From Stictocephala bisonia (lineage: Eukaryota; Arthropoda; Insecta; Hemiptera; Membracidae), in the NCBI GenBank assembly GCA_035578905.1, contig JAQJVL010000288.1, positions 558,001-622,000 of the forward strand: a stretch of 64,000 nucleotides of DNA, read 5' to 3'. Each line of letters opens with the position of its first letter. Positions within the stretch are counted from its first letter, which is position 1. The notes beneath the pieces are model-generated. The model ran no database searches. It worked only from the letters and a program-made list of their open reading frames with translations, and was not told the origin of the DNA. Position numbers and translations under genes: made by a program. Positions 23,228 through 32,944 of this stretch are shown piece after piece.

Positions 23228-23395
23228 GACAGTGAGACAAAATATCTAAAGTCTGGTCCGGTCCTGTAGATGTCCGTCTTGAATTTAACTCTTCTGCTGC
23301 TTTTAAAAAGGGCACCACTACCTATTTTTTAATCATTCATGTAGCTTTGATCGAGTACAGCCCGATTACAGGTACTGTCAACAGAGTTCTCTAGT
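23228..23395 (+). pseudogene. Capsid-like protein, C-terminal piece downstream of the LINE
   Basis: From about 23270 the frame reads PVDVRLEFNSSAAFKKG, TTYFLIIHVALIEYSP, ITGTVNRVL then a stop (TAG) at about 23393. This matches what I remember as the C-terminus of the same protein whose upstream piece ends at 20690. Part of the gene in between is missing. It shows that the LINE and the two pieces belong together. Confidence 0.5.
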
Positions 23396-23406
23396 TTCGC
23401 ATCTCA

Positions 23407-23436
23407 TATAAAAGGAGGCTGAGCAAAGTGTCATTT
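23407..23436 (+). promoter_or_regulatory. TATA box and initiator ahead of the next relic gene
   Basis: TATAAAA at 23407-23413 is followed about 20 bp later by tcattt (23431-23436), which fits an arthropod initiator, and by ATG at 23451. The stop codon of the capsid-like gene is just upstream, so this would be the promoter of a separate, downstream gene of the element. The TATA-to-initiator spacing is slightly short. Confidence 0.45.
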
Positions 23437-23450
23437 GCTGCTTAGTCATC

Positions 23451-24000
23451 ATGGGTACAACATCTCTTACTCCAGAGGCTAATAACTCCATTATTGAGTT
23501 TCCACTAGTGGGCAAGGAAAATGCTCCTCCACAACAGGATCTGTCAGGATTGCTGAAAGTAATGTATAACGTAAATTCACTTTTTCTTAAAATTCTTTAC
23601 TGTGGGTCTCTTTAAAGAGTCTAACTTTCACGTGGGCGTTTTGTTTCACAAACAAGACGATCGGAAATATTTTTTATTGGATCATCCAGCATTTATCGAG
23701 TTTCAGAATCTGAAACCTTAAATTACTCGTGTCTTAAGCACCAAGAGTGAGAAAAGGAGATTTGCATTTTTTTGGACTAAAAATAGTAATTAAAAACATT
23801 TACTCCAAGCCATATGTAGAGGTCCAAGATGCTAAACATACAACGTCTGTCCTATTTAGTGAGTGTGAATGGCTAGACATTGTCAGTTGACTGCCTTGCA
23901 TTTCTCAGTACATTGAACAACTATGCTGTGTCGAATCTTGCTTAATTTTGCACATTGATCGGGTTATGCGTAGTGATTCTGTCTATGCCCCCCACCACAG
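23451..24000 (+). pseudogene. Broken gene of the Polinton-like relic, N-terminal part
   Basis: ATG at 23451 opens MGTTSLTPEANNSII then EFPLVGKENAPP; the frame stops near 23614. Later pieces in shifted frames read HVGVLFHKQDD, RKYFLLDHPAFIEFQN and VLSTKSEKRRFAF, followed by debris to about 23950. I have a vague memory of similar strings in unnamed arthropod proteins but cannot name a family or function. It could be one gene with the next entry. Confidence 0.35.
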
Positions 24001-24087
24001 CAAGTAAATGGATGGGATACAGATCCATTTACTGCATTGGCTTGTTTGGTATAAGAAAACAAAGCCCATAGTAAATCAATCAGAAAC

Positions 24088-24549
24088 ATGGTGACACCGG
24101 CAGTGGTAGAGTTTCATAGGTTCAAAGACAATCACAATAGCTTTATCGTTAAAGAATTTGTCATTGTTGGTCCTTGTATGAGCGTAGATATGGTTTTTAA
24201 ATTTCCTTATTGTCGGAGCAAACTTAAAAGCGCTGTTCTCAAGAAGAATAATTGGTGTGAGTGCAAATTTCACAAAATGTTATGGGAGGAGTGTAGTATA
24301 CCTTTTAGTTTTAAGCTAGTTCGTAGGTTGCTTAAACCCTTTGATATAGTTTATACCAAAGGGTTGAAGAAAAAGTGATTTCTTTCTAAATTTCACAAGA
24401 ACGTTCAAGAGCTCGAAGAGTCTTGGAAAGTTCCATTTGACTATGTATTTGTACCTTGTTTTCTTCCACAACATGCTAAAGATGGTAAGTGCGCCTTAGT
24501 GAGTGCAAAATTGTACTATCAAAAGTTTGATAAAAATAAGTGTTTCTAG
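24088..24549 (+). pseudogene. 153-codon frame with one internal stop, unidentified
   Basis: The frame is open from 24088 to 24549 except for one TGA at 24376-24378. It reads FHRFKDNHNSFIVKEFVIV, VFKFPYC, NNWCECKFHKMLWEE, LKPFDIVYTKGLKKK, stop, FLSKFHKNVQELEESW, PFDYVFVPCFLPQH, GKCALVSAKLYY. The W, C and H spacing resembles a family of unnamed proteins from insects and hydra that have KEL, then WL, then HGLxW, then a C/H-rich end; I cannot place its function. Such a long preserved frame next to a dead integrase suggests fairly recent decay or past selection. Confidence 0.4.
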
Positions 24550-24561
24550 CTCTTTGTGTGG

Positions 24562-24820
24562 TCTATGGCTGGCTTAAACTCTAAGTCTAGGACACTTGTA
24601 TGGCCTAAATTCGATACCGTGCCATCGAAGTGACGGCGGCCCAAATTCCATAAGAAATCGCCCGACCGTTATCCAAGGCAGCCGTAAAACGCATAAGCTC
24701 TGAGGCGGTCCTCGCACCATACAGGCAGACATGATGTAAAACATATTGTTGTGAGTCCGGGCCTCGTGTGCTACGTGTATTTGTGGGTGAATGGTATACT
24801 CTATGGCTGGCCTAAACTCT
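24562..24820. mobile_element. Possible small insertion flanked by 21-bp direct repeats
   Basis: tctatggctggcttaaact at 24562-24580 recurs (one base different; 21 bp in all) at 24800-24820. The 217 bp between are GC-richer and different in style from the rest. Direct repeats of this length are usual for target duplications made by non-LTR retroposition, but no poly-A or tRNA head is visible, so a local duplication is possible. Confidence 0.4.
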
Positions 24821-24824
24821 GTAA

Positions 24825-25336
24825 ATCCAGGGTTTGAGATTTTCTAGGAACAAACAAAAATGCTTTACTGAGTAAAGTGGCACGCAGTTGGTCAAGAAAA
24901 AGAATTAAAATAAAATAAAAAAATAAAAAAATGGGGCATGACAATATAGTTATGGAGTAGTCATGACCGTATGGAGCGATGGATGGGGCTCTTTAACAAG
25001 TGTGCATAGGCCTACTGGGGAAGGAGGCACGTTAAATTTCTCCTAACGCGCCAAGACCTCTACCTTTTTTAGACCTAACGTGGGGTGGAAATGTGGGTCC
25101 ATTAATAAATGAAATAATTAAGATTGTATTTAAATCCCAACAAGTACAATCATAACGTTAAGTACAAACACGGAATCAATAATTATTGTCTTATACTATT
25201 ATAATCGTAAATATATGAAGAATTCCCATATTCCTGCTACTCATCTTCATTTTATTCGTATTACAAATACAAAATTAAATAAATAATTCCAATAATATTA
25301 TAATTACCAATTGGTAAACTGATTTTGAACAGTTAG
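24825..25336. other. AT-rich DNA inside the right end of the relic
   Basis: Contains A/T simple sequence at 24900-24930; no gene seen. Confidence 0.5.
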
Positions 25337-25547
25337 AAACACCAAAAATAATTATAATAATTTTAAGACTATATGGCATTCATATTGGGTATTTCGGCCA
25401 ATCATAGCACTTTATTCTGTATGTGACTTGGTAGGGGTACCCAAAACCGAACCTAACCGAAGAAATCCGAACTGGCCTTTGGGGTTATCACCTCCCACCT
25501 CTGTGGACCCCACAAATCTGGCGCGAAACACACAATTGTTCACTACT
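25337..25547 (-). repeat. Right inverted terminal repeat of the Polinton-like relic
   Basis: Reverse complement of 19165-19377 with shared landmarks (gaacaattgtgtg, gccagattt, aaaggccagttcg, atttcttcgg, gtgctatgattgg). Its outer end, read inward, is agtagtgaac, against agtactgaac on the left. Confidence 0.75.
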
Positions 25548-25549
25548 CC

Positions 25550-26024
25550 TAAATATTGATCAAAAGTTAATTAACCTTAACAAAAGACAACCCTTCAAGG
25601 TATTAAAATAAATCATCTAATTATCAGTATATTTAAGCATATATTTATACTGTATTAATAAGTCACGAATGATTCGTAAGAATAAAATGGTAAGTAAGGA
25701 ATCCGTAGGGGTGGAACTTTAACAGTTTTTTCCAGTTAATAATTTTGTCGTACTCGAGTCCCCGGACATGTATCTGGTATTGCCTTTGGAACTACTTGCA
25801 ACTCTGTTGCCTATCAGAAGACCGGGTTTCGTCTCTTCGTCCGTCCCAAACCATGTGTGATTTGAATAGCCATGGTAGTTGACTCTCCATCCCCATTTGG
25901 CTACCAGTATCAGTAGCCCGCGTTCGTAGTTGAACATTACTTCACTTGAAAACGTTTCATGCTCACATTTGTTGACATGTGTATTTGAAAGTTAACATAT
26001 TTTTTAGGACAAGTGTGAATATTG

Positions 26025-26025
<1 letters not shown>
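25550..26025. other. Intergenic DNA, no gene seen
   Basis: Contains a minus-strand ORF of 72 codons (25719-25937) with no recognisable content. Confidence 0.5.
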
Positions 26026-26096
<71 letters not shown>

Positions 26097-26120
26097 AAAA
26101 GATAGAGAGAGAAAGAGAGA
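26026..26120 (+). repeat. (GA)n microsatellite with G run
   Basis: About 31 GA dinucleotides, then a run of about ten G and a decayed GA tail. A purine-only strand of this length can form triplex (H-DNA). Confidence 0.95.
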
Positions 26121-27100
26121 TTTTTCTAAATTTTTGGTTCATTTAAAAAAATATATATGAAATTAGAAAACTGTTATTGGTATATAAAAAATAAATCGAG
26201 TGATACAATTTAATTCTCATCTCAGGGGGCTCTTGACAATTATGTTCTCTGTGTAAAAAAGTTAAGTTTAAAACTTCTCGTTCATAACAACGTTGCAATC
26301 ATATCTTTTTGAATGTATCATTGGCCTTATGGAGAGTTAAATTTATTATGGTGGCAGGTGTAGTGTAGTATTATAAGGCAAACTCCTTAGATCCAAATAC
26401 TATAGCCTACAACCCTCTTACGCTGGTAAGGAATTATGATATAAAATTACATAAAAACAATTCCTTACTTTTTTCGTAAAAAGCGAACAAAGGGATATTA
26501 ACCGAAAGAAAAAAAATAATTGAGATAACGTTCGTTTGGATTCTCTTTTGTAAAAAAATTTGCTACATTTTTCGCTATTCATAGCAATTTACAGAAAAAA
26601 ATTATTTTATGTATAAAGATTGTTCATGGCGATACAATCATAAGTTAATTATTTTAGTAAAACTATAGTTACAGAAATCTGTTATTTGTTGCAATGTACA
26701 CAAGATATTCTCTTTCTGTGACCTACTAAATAATTACTGCATGGAAATAAACAAATTTCAAAGACAATTCTCATAATATCTACGAAACAGAATGCCACCT
26801 CGAAGTACTCAGTTTTCCCGGCAGGCTGAGCATCCATCCCATCAATGGATGTTTGCCAGGCTTTCCATTCCATTTCGTTAGCAAGTGTTATTTATAGCTA
26901 CATTTGGAGGCATTCAATGTCTTTTCCTTAAATGGTCGAAGGTAGCTCTTGACTAAACGTATGTCTGTAAATACAATTAACTTAACCACAGTTGACAGAA
27001 CTCAAAATAAATTTGTACTTAAATGAAGATAGTTTAGATTTCTTATTAAATGGTAACATTGTGCAAAATAAATTTATTTAAATAGTTAAACAGAAAAATA
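26120..27100. other. AT-rich intergenic DNA, no gene seen
   Basis: No repeat or coding feature recognised. Confidence 0.5.
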
Positions 27101-27146
27101 ATGACAATAATACTTTATTTTAATTTTCAAACAATAAAAACATTAG

Positions 27147-27810
27147 ATTATACATTAACTTGTATGATTAAGCGGTAGAGTGACGTGATAGGCGCGCAAA
27201 GGTCCCCTAGTTTACAATGTCACTGACAGTCTCATAGTGGGTTATACGTTGACTCGTATGATTAAGCGGCAGAGTGGCGCGATTGGCGCTTGAAGGTCCC
27301 CTAGTTTACAATGTCACTGAGAGTCTCATAGTAGGTTATACATTAACTCGTATGATTAAGCGGCAGAGTGGTGGGATTGGCGCGTGAAGGTCCCCTAGTT
27401 TGCAATGTCACTGAGAGTCTCATAGTAAGTTATACATTAACTCGTATGATTAAGCGGCAGAGTGGAGGGATTGGCGCTTGAAGGTCCCCTAGTTTACAAT
27501 GTCACTGAGAGTCTCATAGTAGGTTATACATTAACTAGTATGATTAAGCGGCAGAGTGGCGGGATTGGCGCTTGAAGGTCCCCTAGTTTACAATGTCACT
27601 GAGAGTCTCATAGTAGGTTATACATTAACTCGTATGGTTAAGCGGCAGAGTGGCGGGATTAGCGCGTGAAGGTCCCCTAGTTTACAATGTCACTGAGAGT
27701 CTCATAGTAGGTTATACATTAACTAGTATGATTAAGCGGCAGAGTGGCGCGATTGGCGCTTGAAGGTCCCCTTGTTTACAATGTCACTGAAAGTCTTATA
27801 GTAGGTTATA
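27147..27810 (+). repeat. 94-bp satellite, seven tandem units
   Basis: Units run attaactcgtatgattaagc, ggcagagtggcgggattggc, gcttgaaggtcccctagttt, acaatgtcactgagagtctc, atagtaggttatac. Seven copies with an even 94-bp period (starts at 27151, 27245 and so on). Variants include tagtatg for cgtatg and gcgcga for gcggga. The first unit is the most diverged. It is preceded by an A/T-rich stretch with a LINE-tail look (about 27105-27140). Confidence 0.92.
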
Positions 27811-27814
27811 CATT

Positions 27815-28330
27815 CGTCTTATGCTATTTTAATTTATGCATGCATAACATTATTAATGATGGCATAAATATGTCATAGAGTTTACGCCACAAAAGTTAGT
27901 TTACTCTCATTTAATTTAATGAAAAAATAACATTACTAAGCAACTCACAGAAAACACCCGGGAATTGCTATACTCGTTAATTGAACCGACGAAAGAAGTT
28001 AGTTGTATTGTTAAATGAAATTCCGCTGAACTAGGCAACTAGAAAATTCATAAATATTAAATTGGTGGTAATTTACGGCTTGATTAAAAACTTAAAGTGT
28101 TGTTAAAAGTTTTGTCTGGGCATTGTTTTATTCATTATACAAACCAAACGCGTTGATATATCGTAAATAAATGTTGTACTCGGTACTACTTACAGTACAA
28201 TATAGCGGTCGTGAAATGCAAGCGCTACTGTACTGTACTTGTGTGTAAACACTCCTTGCAGTACTTGTTGTTTGGTATGTAGTCAAATGTGAGGTGTACC
28301 TTTTGTTTACTGAACTACTATATTCCGGTC
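27815..28330. other. Intergenic DNA, no gene seen
   Basis: A patch at 28180-28310 has repeated tactgtactgt and cagtac words but no clear unit. Confidence 0.45.
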
Positions 28331-28333
28331 GAC

Positions 28334-28552
28334 GAGAGTTGAGAATGAGGCTCCGCCTAGACTGTCGCTGTCACAAGGGCGCCGCCCAATAAAAATAGGG
28401 TGTCCACGTGGACCCTTGGTTTATAACGTTGGTATCGGCAGTCAGTCAGACGCAGGCAGGAAGTTCATCACTACAGCAACATGTGAACGTTTGTGAATCG
28501 GGCTAGCGCCTACGTCACATCAGCAGTAGGTGGTGCTTCACACTCAACTCTC
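28334..28552 (+). mobile_element. MITE family M1, copy 1 (219 bp)
   Basis: Ends gagagttgag and ctcaactctc form inverted termini of about 17 bp with few mismatches. The interior shares ataaaaatagg, gtccacgtggacccttg, gttcatcactacagcaac, gtgaatcgg and gcgcctacgt with the reverse complement of 60473-60728. No coding capacity. It is followed 25 bp later by a SINE. Confidence 0.8.
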
Positions 28553-28576
28553 GCTGAATAGAATACAGTAACGGAG

Positions 28577-28760
28577 CGGCCGCAGCTAAGGGGCTAAGGC
28601 GGTGCTGCCAGTAGCTAGTTGGTCTGGGTTCGATTCACAGTGTGACCATAAAAGATGTTACCGCTCTGCCACTCACGTGGTTCGACGAGCCTACAAAAGT
28701 AAGCTGGGCTCTTCTAAGTAGGGGGGAGGGGGCTCTCCCCCACTAAAAGCTACACGAAAT
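28577..28760 (+). mobile_element. tRNA-derived SINE, family S1, copy 3 (diverged)
   Basis: Head gagcggccgcagctaagg, gggctaaggcgg, then ggtctgggttcgattcac (B box one base off). After this the body departs from the other copies: a partial tgccactcacgtggttcg match, then a unique part with ggggggagggggctctcccc that forms a G/C hairpin. Confidence 0.7.
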
Positions 28761-28769
28761 TAAATTTAT

Positions 28770-29520
28770 AAACCACCAGTAAAAATGATAGTTTACTCCA
28801 AAACACATTAATGAACTGGCCGTAGAGTAATGCCGTACTAATGAATGCTCTTTTGAACTGCTTTGCGCATTACGTCTTAGCAAACTTATAAATGCAATTC
28901 TCATAAGTACTCCTTTGTTAATGAAAACTCAAACAAGTTACTTAAGTGGTTTGAACGTTAACTATTAAGACGTTATTAACTAATTATACGTTAGTACAAG
29001 TTTATTAGTTATTTCGTTGTGCACATATAGTTAGTTAATGTCAGGAACTGCATTTTACAAAGGAATTTTCAGAAAGCTCTAAAAGTTAAGAGGAAAAATG
29101 ACGACACCCACTCGCGCATAAAAGGTTCCAATCATCGGTCTAAAGCGCCTTTTACACTTGCCCTTATGTTGTAATACAGTAGCGTATCATAAAACCCTAA
29201 GGACCTTAGCCCTTAAGGGCGGATCGCTTTCGCTCTTTATCCCCTTCTAAAACTGTATTATCAGAATAATGTTTTATGTCTTAAGAGAAATAATATCCGA
29301 TATGAAATCACTTCCCTTAATGATTTCACTGGGGCAATTTTGATTTTGTAGTATACCGTCATCTGTATATCTACGTGTTAAAATTATTACAAACCATCAA
29401 GACTACTGTATGCAGAGTAATTAATACTCCAGTGTTTGCACCTTATTGGAATAAACATGTGTTACATGTTTACCAAATAGGTTGTCAATTTAGCATATTA
29501 CGTGTTGTTAGAAATATTAG
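28770..29520. other. Intergenic DNA, no gene seen
   Basis: No feature recognised. Confidence 0.5.
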
Positions 29521-29525
29521 TGAAT

Positions 29526-29724
29526 GACACACAAAACACAATTATTGTATTACAATAAAATTACAAAATGCACAAATATTATGGTGATCGATTTCGGTAA
29601 ATCCTCTTTCTTTTGTTAATATTCTAGTCTGAGGAAGTTAAACGTGGTTTACAGATATCCATCACCTTACATAATATTTGTTCATTTTCTACTTATATTG
29701 TAATAAATTTGTGTTTTGTGTGTC
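29526..29724. mobile_element. Foldback element family F1, copy 2 (199 bp)
   Basis: Outer ends gacacacaaaacacaa and its exact complement ttgtgttttgtgtgtc give a 16-bp terminal inverted repeat. The inside carries acaaaatgcacaaatatt, then atggtgatcgatttcggt, on the left and a decayed version on the right. This copy defines the true element ends better than copy 1. Confidence 0.75.
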
Positions 29725-29729
29725 GTCGC

Positions 29730-31180
29730 TTGTAGTGCATGTGTACACGTACATTAAGTGAGTATATCCTTACTTTGATATAATATTTAGATTTTTTTTA
29801 TTGCTAATCAGTGGTTGACTGCTTGAGAGTAACTTTTTTCTGGTTCCCAACAATGATTTTATGGAATTATCCATGTTTTTCAGCGCTCGCTTCGCTCGCA
29901 TGACGGAGCGATAAAATGGAATGTGTTCAAATGTCATGTTTGTAATTTACTTCAGAATTTTGAGTTTTGGTATCAGTTTTGTGTATTTTCTTTAAGGGAC
30001 ATAATCAATTAGTTATTTACTTTTTCTCTGAAAGATTCACGGAGCATATTTATTATTGCTTTCAATCGAACTTGAGCAGAAATAGCCATCCTATTGTTGC
30101 AATATATATAATTAGGTAATATCGTTTAAATGATTGAATAAATAGTTAATATTTCCTTGTATATAGATCAATATGTGCTAAAAACAACTCTTGGATAGTT
30201 TTACATATATTAGTTTAATTATGCATATCATTTTAATTATGAAATAACTTTCTTTTTGCTTTGCCTAAATCAGATCAAAGAAATATTATGAACGCATTAA
30301 TCTGTCGTCGTTTTATGGGAGTTGGATATCCATAGTGAAGAAAGGAAGGGTTTATGGTGGATTGTGGGGCGGAATATAGCAAGTATAACGGTGCTTTATT
30401 TGAAAACTGTTATTTAATACTCCCTAGATGATAGATTTTTAGTTACAGTATGTGCAAAATTATTGTGGATTGTTTTAAGTTTATCTAAACTGTTTATCTA
30501 TGATAAGTAGTAGGTAAATATTACGTTAATTTCTACGTATAAATACGTTATAATACTTAACGTTTTAATGCAAGAACGTGGTGGTTTTGTATACAAATTT
30601 TAGGGGTTTTTAAATGATGTTTAGGATTTATTTTATATTTCTACTTTTTATTGTCCTTTTTTAATACAATAACAAAAGAAACAATACGAGATTTATTATG
30701 AACACCGAAGAAATATGTACACCGTAATAAAAAAGAAACGTACATAAAATGAATGTTAAGACGAAGAATTATGTGAACATTGCAGCCTTTACGCCGCTGT
30801 TTTACATTATTTTATTGAATATGGACCGTGCAAACGTGGCTTCACAAGAAGATTGGCTTCATCATAAAATTTCAACGTCGCTCTTTTGGCCGCTGTTTCT
30901 TTTGTAAAGCACAACCCTATTTATACCACAGCTTCCCTCGCAGTTCACATGTTTCTCTTCCTGCAGGTCGAGTATAACTATGTAATTAGCTGTTAATTGG
31001 AATTAATAATCAGTCAATAATGAGTTAACCGAATGAGTTTGAAACTATCTATATTTTATTTTCAGTATGGGTATGTTTTATCAATACTAGGTTGATTGCT
31101 CTACTGCTTAAATATTGTGCAATGGTAAATATACAATCAAGCCGGTAAAAATAACGGCTTGGTAATAGTTTCAAAGCCAG
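29730..31180. other. AT-rich intergenic DNA, no gene seen
   Basis: No coding or repeat feature recognised. A short cgctcgcttcgctcgc at 29884-29899 is typical of transposon debris. Confidence 0.5.
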
Positions 31181-31184
31181 GGTT

Positions 31185-31500
31185 GCCATCGACTTCGATA
31201 CTACTAGGGATGTTTGGGGCGTCCATGTTGGATGGTAGTCAAGGTTCAGTTGTTGACTAGGGAAGAGAACTGACTGTCAGGCTTGTCAGTTAGCTTAAAA
31301 TCACACCATCACTACGTGGTTCGGATTCCACGTAAAGATTATTAATAAATGGTTCTTTCTAAGGAACAGTCGACCTTAGTAACAGCTACTGCACTCGTCT
31401 ATGCACTCTCACCACTCATATTCGCCCATATCTCTACGGGCAGTGTCTTACTAATGACCAATGAACGAATGAATAATAATGTTATAAAAATGTAATTATT
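31185..31500 (+). repeat. Dispersed repeat family R2, copy 1
   Basis: Matches the reverse complement of 61660-61925: gtccatgttgg, ggtagtca, tagggaaga, actacgtggttcggattc, then tttctaaggaacagtcgacc ttag, then a tail rich in aatgaataataat. It is a transposon-like family of about 270-310 bp without coding capacity and of unknown class. Confidence 0.7.
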
Positions 31501-31737
31501 ATAAATCACAGTTGAAAAGGTGGGTGATTTGGAATGTGCTGTACTCAGATAATGAAGAAAGGGAAATTATCTACAGATATCAGATGGAAGTTTGTGCTCT
31601 GAAAATTAATTTATGAAAACGTAAAGGAGATTTAATCTTACTCTCTGGAGAAGTGAAGTCAAATCTGGCCGGCGGAAATGTTTAACCCAATCGTTACTCT
31701 GTACGTCGCACTCGCCTTGTTAACGCTTCTTTTGTAA

Positions 31738-32940
31738 TATGAAAATACATAAAGTACTTTCATATTATGTACATCAAGTACTTTCATATAATGTACATAA
31801 AGTACTTTCATATTATGTACATGAAGTACTTTAATATTATGTAGATAAAGTACTTTCATTGTATACACATCAAGTACTTTCATATTATGTAGATAAAGTA
31901 CTTTCATTATATACACATCAAGTACTTTCATATTATGTACATCAACTACTTTCATATTATGTACATCAAGTACTTTCATATTATGTACATGAAGTATTTT
32001 AAAATTATGTAGATAAAGTACTTTCATTATATACACATCAAGTACTTTCATATTATGTACATTAAGTACTTTCATATTATGTACATAAAGTACTTTCATA
32101 TTATGTACATGAAGTACTTTAATATTATGTAGATAAAGTACTTTCATTGTATACACATCAAGTACTTTCATATTATGTAGATAAAGTACTTTCATTACGG
32201 TATATACACATCAAGTACTTTCATATTATGTACATCAACTACTTTCATATTATCAAGTACTTTCATATTATGTACATGAAGTATTTTAATATTATGTAGA
32301 TAAAGTACTTTCATTATATACACATCAAGTACTTTCATATTATGTACATTAAGTACTTTCATATTATGTACATAAAGTACTTTCATATTATGTACATGAA
32401 GTACTTTAATATTATGTACATAAAGTACTTTCATATTATGTACATGAAGTACTTTAATATTATGTAGATAAAGTACTTTCATTATATACACATCAAGTAC
32501 TTTCATATTATGTAGATAAAGTACTTCCATTACGGTATATACACATCAAGCACTTTCATATTATGTACATCAACTACTTTCATATTATGTACATCAAGTA
32601 CTTTCATATTATGTACATGAAGTACTTTAATATTATGTAGATAAAGTACTTTCATTATATACACATCAAGTACTTTCATATTATGTAGATAAAGTACTTT
32701 CATTACGGTATATACACATCAAGTACTTTCATATTATGTACATAAAGTACTTTCATTATATACACATCAAGTACTTTCATATTATGTACATCAAGTACTT
32801 TCATTATATACACATCAAGTACTTACATATTATGTATATGAAGTACTTTCATATTATGTAGATAAATTACTTTCATATTATGTATATAAAGTACTTTCAT
32901 ATTATGTACATCAAGTACTTTCATATTATATTCATCAAGA
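31738..32940 (+). repeat. 24-bp palindrome-rich satellite
   Basis: About 50 units of tactttcatattatgtacat followed by caag. Each unit holds two palindromes, atgtacat and aagtactt. Variants (tagataaag; a shortened form with tatatacacat) recur in a fixed order, giving higher-order blocks of roughly 190-330 bp. Because 24 is a multiple of three the minus strand stays open as an eight-residue repeat (MKVLxVHN type) at 31659-32195 and 32195-32530. There is no promoter or other sign of a gene. Confidence 0.93.
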
Positions 32941-32944
32941 TTAA

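Larger units (their letters stand above)
20703..23240 (-). mobile_element. 5'-truncated CR1/Jockey-type LINE, frameshifted
   Basis: On the minus strand the order is: end of an APE-type endonuclease (GDTNIDLL, NDPTRVTANSTT and, in another frame, DHIIVERSTEV), a linker, reverse transcriptase, thumb and C-terminal region, then a 3' end with an A/T tail (the + strand shows aaataaataaataaaaatg at its start). Several frameshifts separate the frames. The endonuclease N-terminus is absent, the usual result of incomplete reverse transcription. The element lies antisense inside the capsid-like gene of the Polinton-like relic, so it inserted later. Confidence 0.85.
19165..25547 (+). mobile_element. Decayed Polinton/Maverick-like element with a nested LINE
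   Basis: Inverted repeats of about 210 bp (19165-19377 and 25337-25547) bracket, in order, a retroviral-type integrase fragment, a capsid-like fragment, an antisense LINE, the remaining C-terminal piece of the same capsid-like gene, a TATA-box promoter and a further broken gene. Both inverted repeats start agtactgaac/agtagtgaac, and AG termini with long TIRs are described for Polintons. The flanks tttaaa and cctaaa could be a mutated 6-bp target duplication. A complete Polinton is 15-20 kb and encodes a protein-primed DNA polymerase, ATPase and protease; none of these is seen, so this is a deletion derivative. All frames are broken. Confidence 0.6.

Noticed and set aside
31659..32530. Minus-strand ORFs of 178 and 111 codons with an eight-residue repeat
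   Set aside because: By-product of a 24-bp satellite; the residues simply translate the repeat unit.
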